DNA of 64,000 bases from Vinca minor (lineage: Eukaryota; Streptophyta; Magnoliopsida; Gentianales; Apocynaceae). Shown here one piece after another: positions 59,681-64,000 of the stretch; the first letter of the stretch is position 1, and the number at the start of each line of letters is the position of its first letter. The stretch covers positions 3,100,001 through 3,164,000 of the forward strand of contig JAOCZM010000159.1 of NCBI GenBank assembly GCA_026122235.1. The letters are read 5' to 3'. The notes under the pieces were generated by a model. That model was not told the DNA's origin, did no database searches, and was given only the letters and a program-made list of their open reading frames with translations. A program made the position numbers and the translations under genes.

Positions 59681-61463
59681 CTATAAACTCAAGGGAAGAG
59701 TAACTTTTGGTACCCACTTTTGTTTGGGTCCATGGGGGTTAGTTGAAATACGTTTAACTTTCCAAATGGTTTTTACCCCTTTTTCAATCTTCTTCTTAAC
59801 ATGGCATCTAGCATTAGTATGACCATGTTTCCCACAATATGTGCAACAAATGTGTGGCTTAGAAGAATTGTGAACATGCTCATGATATCTACTATGCCTA
59901 TGTGAGGTACTAGCATGCACAAAGTGATTCTTAGGCAACTTAGAAGAGGTAGCATGATCAATGTGATTAGCATTATAACCAAGACCATGTTTAACATTTG
60001 AAGCACGTTGCACACCAAGAATTTGATCAAGATTTTTCTTACCCTTAGTAAAGTTTTCAACAAGAAGGGTAAGTTCTTTAACTTTGTTCTCCAACAAATC
60101 AAATTCAACAAGTTTGAGTTCAAGAGATGTCAATTGATCATATGCTTCTAAATACTTTAATGAAGAAGAATTGCATGTAGCAATAAGTTTTTCATTTTCG
60201 ATTTTCATGCAATCAACCTCATCACAAAGCTTTTTGTTATCAACAAGCAAAGATTCAATTTTAAGCTTCATAGCTTTGTTTTGCTTTGCACAATTTTTCA
60301 ATTGATCATACATATCCATTAAAAGCTCATTAGGATCATCCTCATCATCATCATCATTATCATTATAAGAATTTGAAGGAGAGGGAGAAAGATGTACCTC
60401 ATTACCAAAAGCCATGAAGCAAACATTTGCATTTTCATCTTCTTCTTCATCACCACTCCCTTCTTGATCCCAATGGCTTAGCATGCCCTTGAAATTCTTT
60501 GGTTTAAAGAATTTTTTCTTTTTGTATTCCTTGGGCTCCTTTTCTTTGGTGGAGGGGCATTCTCCTATGAGATGTTGATCACTTCCACATTCATAGCATT
60601 TCATCCCATGAGGATTTTGTTTTCTTCTATTTTGGAAATGTTTTCTTCCTTTCCCGGAAAACATTTTCTTCATGCGTTTTACCACAAACTCCATGGTCTC
60701 ATCATCAAATTTGATGTCTTCTTCATCACTTGAATCATTGGAATCATCAACATCAAGAATAGCCTTTAAAGCACCACTCACTTTTGCCCTTTCAAGATGC
60801 TCATTCTTTTTTGTGTGTGAGCTCATAAGTGAGAAGAGAACCAATGAGCTCCTCCGTTGGATAAGTCTTCAAATCTTTGGCTTCTTCAATGACTAGAGCT
60901 TTTCCTTCCCAACTTTTGGGAAGTGAGTTGAGAATCTTCCTATTTATTTCACCCAAAGTGTAATCTTTACCATATGACTTCAAACCATTTACCACATTGG
61001 TGAATCTTGTATTCATCTCATTGATTGATTCATTTGGCTTCATGGTGAATAGCTCAAACTCTCTAACTAGCAAATTCAACTTTGACTCTTTCACTTGATT
61101 TGTGCCTTCATGAGTAACTTCAAGCATTTTCCACATAGCATGAGCCGATTTGCTTCCACGAACACGGTTGTACTCATCCGGATTCAAGGCACAACTTAGA
61201 ATGTTCATTGCCATATAATTTCGAGTCATTTTCTTGGACTCAACTTCATTTAGCTCATTATCCGGTTTTGACATTAAAGTACCATCAACAATCTTCAATG
61301 GAATAAAAGGACCTTCTTCAAATATATGCCATAGAGAATAATCAATGGAGCACACATATATCTTGAATCGGTTTTTCCAAGCATTATAGTTGTTTCCATC
61401 AAAGAGAGGTGGTCTATTTGTAGAAGAACCCTCTTGGTAGGCTAAAGCGGAAATACCGGCCAT
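59681..61463 (-). CDS. Gag of the gag-only copia-type element
   Basis: The ATG at 61463 starts MAGISALAYQEGSS, then PPLFDGNNYNAWKNRFKIYV, the DUF4219-type gag N-terminus, followed by the UBN2 core (AHAMWKMLEVTHEGTNQVKE, LNLLVREFELFTMKPNESI, ILNSLPKSWEGKA). At 60801 the frame ends, and a second frame from 60844 to 59681 continues the protein with KKNEHLERAKVSGALKAI. Two zinc knuckles follow, CYECGSDQHLIGEC (60600-60560) and CTYCGKHGHTNARC (about 59850-59810), and a coiled-coil-like middle. The two parts are joined by one surplus A in an A6 run, so the gene is either shifted by indel or needs a +1 shift. It is otherwise open over about 590 codons and ends at TAA-type stop 59681. Confidence 0.85.
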
Positions 61464-61502
61464 GATCTTTACTTCTAGTGGTTAGACTAAAATTGAAGAC
61501 GA

Positions 61503-61515
61503 GGCTCTGATACCA
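61503..61515 (-). other. tRNA-Met primer binding site of the gag-only element
   Basis: The plus strand reads GGCTCTGATACCA, the complement of TGGTATCAGAGCC, two bases from the LTR edge at 61518. Confidence 0.85.
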
Positions 61516-61517
61516 AT

Positions 61518-62862
61518 TGTAAAACACAAGAGGGGGGGTGAATTGGGTTTTAACTAAACTTTCTAACTTTTTCAAATCTTTGCAATGCTTGTGTAAGTTA
61601 GAGCAAGATGAATAAATGCTAAAGCAAAACCCAATAACAAGACAAAGGATTTATAGTGGTTCGACTCACTTAGAATCTACATCCACTACCTTGAGCCGCA
61701 CCCAAGGATTTTCAATAACTTCACTAAGAAGAATGCCCACACAAAGTAGGACTTTACACTAGTGGCTAACTCACAAAGAGTTTTACAACACAACCACTTT
61801 ACAAAGAAACTCACTAAGAGCTTGCCCACACTAAGTAGGTCTATTACAAAATTAACCCTATCACTAAGAAAGGGAATAAGATGGAATTCAATACAATGAA
61901 GTTCACTCTTCTAAGTGAAAGATATAATACCTTTGAAGTACAACAATTGTAGCTCTTGAACATAAGAAGCTCACTCTTTGTCTTGCTTTTGAAAGAATAC
62001 TCTTGAATGATTTAGATCATAGAGATGAAGAGTATTTTTCTTTGAAAGTGTTTTGGCTTGATGAGAGATCAATGAATATTTGATATGCAAGCCTTAGAAT
62101 GTTTCTCTAGCTTTGGAGTATTTATACATTTCAAATTTGGCTGAAAATCGAGTCTCCAACGGTCAAATAACGGCTAGTAGAAACAGAGTTCGGTTGACCG
62201 AAACAAGTCTCGGATGACCGAACTTGAGCAACTCGGTTGACCGACCAAAAACCGGTCGACCGAACCATCATCTCGGTCGACCGACCCAAGCTTAGGTCGA
62301 TCGAACTTTGACAGAACAACTCTCAGTAAATCCTTCGGTTGATCCGAGGCAAAACTCGGTTGATCGACTTTCCGGACTTTCAAAGATGATTTTTAAACAC
62401 TTGTTTTCAAGTCTAATGAAGTCTAAAAGGTTTTCCCAAAAGGTAACACATAAGAACACTTGGAAAACTTTTCTAAAAGACTTAACTATGAAATCAAAGG
62501 CTTTTTGTATAAGAACACATGTAAAGATCATTTCGAAACTTAAGCCTTTTGAAAACGTGTCTATGAAAACGTGTATGCAAGACTAGAGTGAAGAGCTTAT
62601 GTTCATTTGAGCATTGGTTAGAGCTTAATGATAAAGACCAATAAAGACAAAGCTAATCTAACCAACCTAAGTCTTCAATCTTCAATCTTGAAAGATAAGC
62701 CTTGAATAGTATGTCTTTGAATCTTGAACATGGCTTGATTGAAGTACTTAGAGCTTCCATATTGAGTTCCAATATTCTATCACATAGATGAAAACATTAG
62801 ACACAAACATCAAGTGTTTGTCCATTATCAAAAACCGAGTTCGATCGCCCTTAGGGCTAACA
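61518..62862 (-). repeat. 5' LTR of the gag-only element
   Basis: 1,345 bp, right copy, very close to 55784-57131. The motif cluster lies at 62185-62370. The duplication AGTCA follows. Confidence 0.88.
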
Positions 62863-63669
62863 AGTCACGTAATCTAAAAAATTTGTAAAAGGGAGCAAGT
62901 TAGAATGATAGAAAGTATAACGTTCACCGTACGTACCTTTTAAGGAAATTCTCTTGCGGCTGTCCCAAAAGAATTGTATCTCTCTTTTCTCCATTGTGGC
63001 AGCAAGCTTGCTACGATCATGAACAAAACGCTTACAAAAGCTTGTCAACTGAAATGATGAACGAATGCGATTTGAACTAGTTGTGTTCGGCCATTCCTCA
63101 ATTGTCCTAACTTCTGCCGGTGCAACTTTAATTCCTTGAAAACTCATGATGCAACTAAGAAGGTTAATAGAATGAGTGTAATAAATATACTTTTCAATCT
63201 TAGCATCGAAAGTTTGCGTATTTATAATAGAAAAAACAGCCCTAAGATGTTTACTAAAACGCTCTCGGTTTTCACTATAAATAAACATATTATCAAAGCA
63301 ATAAATCGGATGTCTATACTTAAAAGTTATGTGATTAATATGTAGACTATCCGTATATATTCTAAAAGTCCTTTCATGCTTAGGTTCATTTACTGGAATA
63401 AAATAAGGACTTAAAGACTTACTTACCTCCTTCTTTGCACAAATTAACTCACCCTGGTTTTGAAGGCTAATAAGCAACCTTCTCGGCAACTCCTTAGGGA
63501 AGACTTCATGGAATTTCTGAAATATAGCAAGACTATATGTAGAAAAAGATGTTAGAGTAAAAGAAAAAGCGTTAGTAAAAAGGTTCCTTGCGGTTCCTTT
63601 TAAATCCAACAAAACAACAAGTTGTTTTGCTTGAATCGCACTATCTACCTTTCCGGAATTAACGTACAA
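62863..63669 (-). pseudogene. Ty3/gypsy reverse transcriptase relic
   Basis: The minus strand, from about 63530, reads FQKFHEVFPKELPRRL, then a stretch like FRIYTDSLHINHITFKYRHP, where gypsy RT has CxDxRxINxITxKYRxPIP. It then jumps to YCFDNMFIYSENRERFSKHL, the catalytic (Y)xDDxLIYS region with DD changed to DN. The text between them, including the LKSGYHQI core, is deleted. Next come IKVAPAEVRTIEEWP and SFYRRFV-like FCKRFVHDRSKLAA. The frame is open for about 270 codons but cannot be active. It runs up to the gag-only insertion. Confidence 0.8.
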
Positions 63670-64000
63670 ATATTATTTTCTCACACTTAGAGCGATTGCC
63701 TTTTTTCTCACTTTTGGCTCGGCTTTTTCTATGATTTTTACCTCTGATTTTACCTCATGGGTAGGATCACTCGTATTTTTCAAATCACTCTCTTTTTTCT
63801 CTCTTGGAACATCATCTAAAGGTTGTGAATGAAGTGGCTTTATCGTAACCAAAGGTTGATTCCCATCTTCCGGAAGTTCTTCCTACTTGTCGGTTTCTTT
63901 CTCAAGATCGGATTCTTCGGTTTTGTTATCACTAACCCACGTTCCATCATCCAACATGATCATAGTACTCTTGTTAGGGCAGTCCCTAGCAAAGTGTCAT
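63670..64000 (-). pseudogene. Gypsy gag C-terminal end, cut by window edge
   Basis: On the minus strand, near the window end, is the end of a zinc knuckle (HFARDCPNKSTMIMLDDG), matching the C-terminal knuckle and RTMIM-type tail of gypsy gag. An acidic linker with a stop near 63884 and a basic VRKKA stretch follow. It is upstream of and in the same orientation as the RT relic, and the rest lies beyond the window. Confidence 0.65.

Larger units (their letters stand above)
55784..62862 (-). mobile_element. Gag-only copia-type LTR retrotransposon (TR-GAG-like)
   Basis: The insertion is complete, 7,079 bp, minus orientation. LTRs are at 55784-57131 and 61518-62862, TGTAAAACAC...GGCTAACA, nearly identical. 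A tRNA-Met primer site (complement of TGGTATCAGAGCC) lies at 61503-61515, and a polypurine tract next to the left LTR at 57132-57146. The only coding region is gag (59681-61463). No protease, integrase or RT is found in the 2.5 kb between gag and the polypurine tract. This is the arrangement called TR-GAG in plants, a non-autonomous element that supplies gag only. It sits in a gypsy element with duplication AGTCA. Confidence 0.88.
55779..62867. repeat. Target-site duplication AGTCA flanking the gag-only element
   Basis: AGTCA lies at 55779-55783 and 62863-62867, directly outside the LTR ends. Confidence 0.85.

Noticed and set aside
60795..60850. Programmed -1 frameshift at AAAAAAG in gag.
   Set aside because: A -1 step leads to a third frame, not the zinc-knuckle frame; +1 or an indel is needed.

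Overview
The window looks like nuclear DNA of a flowering plant, most likely a eudicot. It is AT-rich, with long intergenic stretches, plant-type LTR retrotransposons primed by tRNA-Met, CACTA, Mutator and hAT DNA elements, and integrated caulimovirid (plant pararetrovirus) DNA. I cannot name the species. Only one ordinary host gene looks intact, a small membrane-anchored RING-H2 protein at 45150-45617. A tandem paralogue at 41669-43590 is broken by a Mutator-like element. An Agenet-domain gene piece lies at 3666-4049. Almost everything else is mobile or viral DNA in layers.

Left part (1-5205): the end of an LTR in minus orientation (1-1380) abuts a relic of a CACTA TNP2 transposase. An Agenet fragment follows, set between stretches rich in AACGACGTCGTT-like and GGTCTCTAAATTTAGAGACC-like motifs that resemble CACTA subterminal repeats.

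Viral array (5206-31293): a decayed endogenous caulimovirid, closest in my judgement to the Solendovirus/Petuvirus side of the family. It is arranged head to tail: an inverted RNase H scrap, then coat, protease-RT, ORF4, promoter, leader and the movement-gene front. After a 14.86 kb insertion come the movement-gene back, coat, protease-RT-RNase H, ORF4, promoter and leader. The array ends inside the tRNA-Met primer site. With the insertion removed, the spacing between primer sites is about 7.26 kb, one genome unit. A 29-bp direct repeat (27/29) borders the array. The insertion (9597-24456, target duplication CTATG) is a long-LTR gypsy-type unit in minus orientation. It contains a second gypsy-type element (9684-19664, duplication ATGAT) and an hAT-like element (22554-23266, duplication GTCGAGAT).

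Middle (31294-46459): a probable solo gypsy-type LTR, two Mutator-like elements with long terminal inverted repeats (one carrying a captured mTERF gene piece and splitting a RING gene), a CACTA Tnp1-like relic, and a copia solo LTR (duplication AACAC) with a triplicated promoter block. There is also an hAT-type MITE.

Right part (46460-64000): a nearly complete Ty1/copia element with a second truncated leader after its 3' LTR, half of a Mutator-like element and a MULE transposase relic. A minus-strand Ty3/gypsy element sits in that relic, and a gag-only copia-type element (55784-62862, duplication AGTCA) sits in the gypsy element. The nesting gives relative ages: MULE relic, then gypsy, then gag-only copia; and viral array, then outer LTR, then inner gypsy. 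All family names are from reading the sequence, without database searches.
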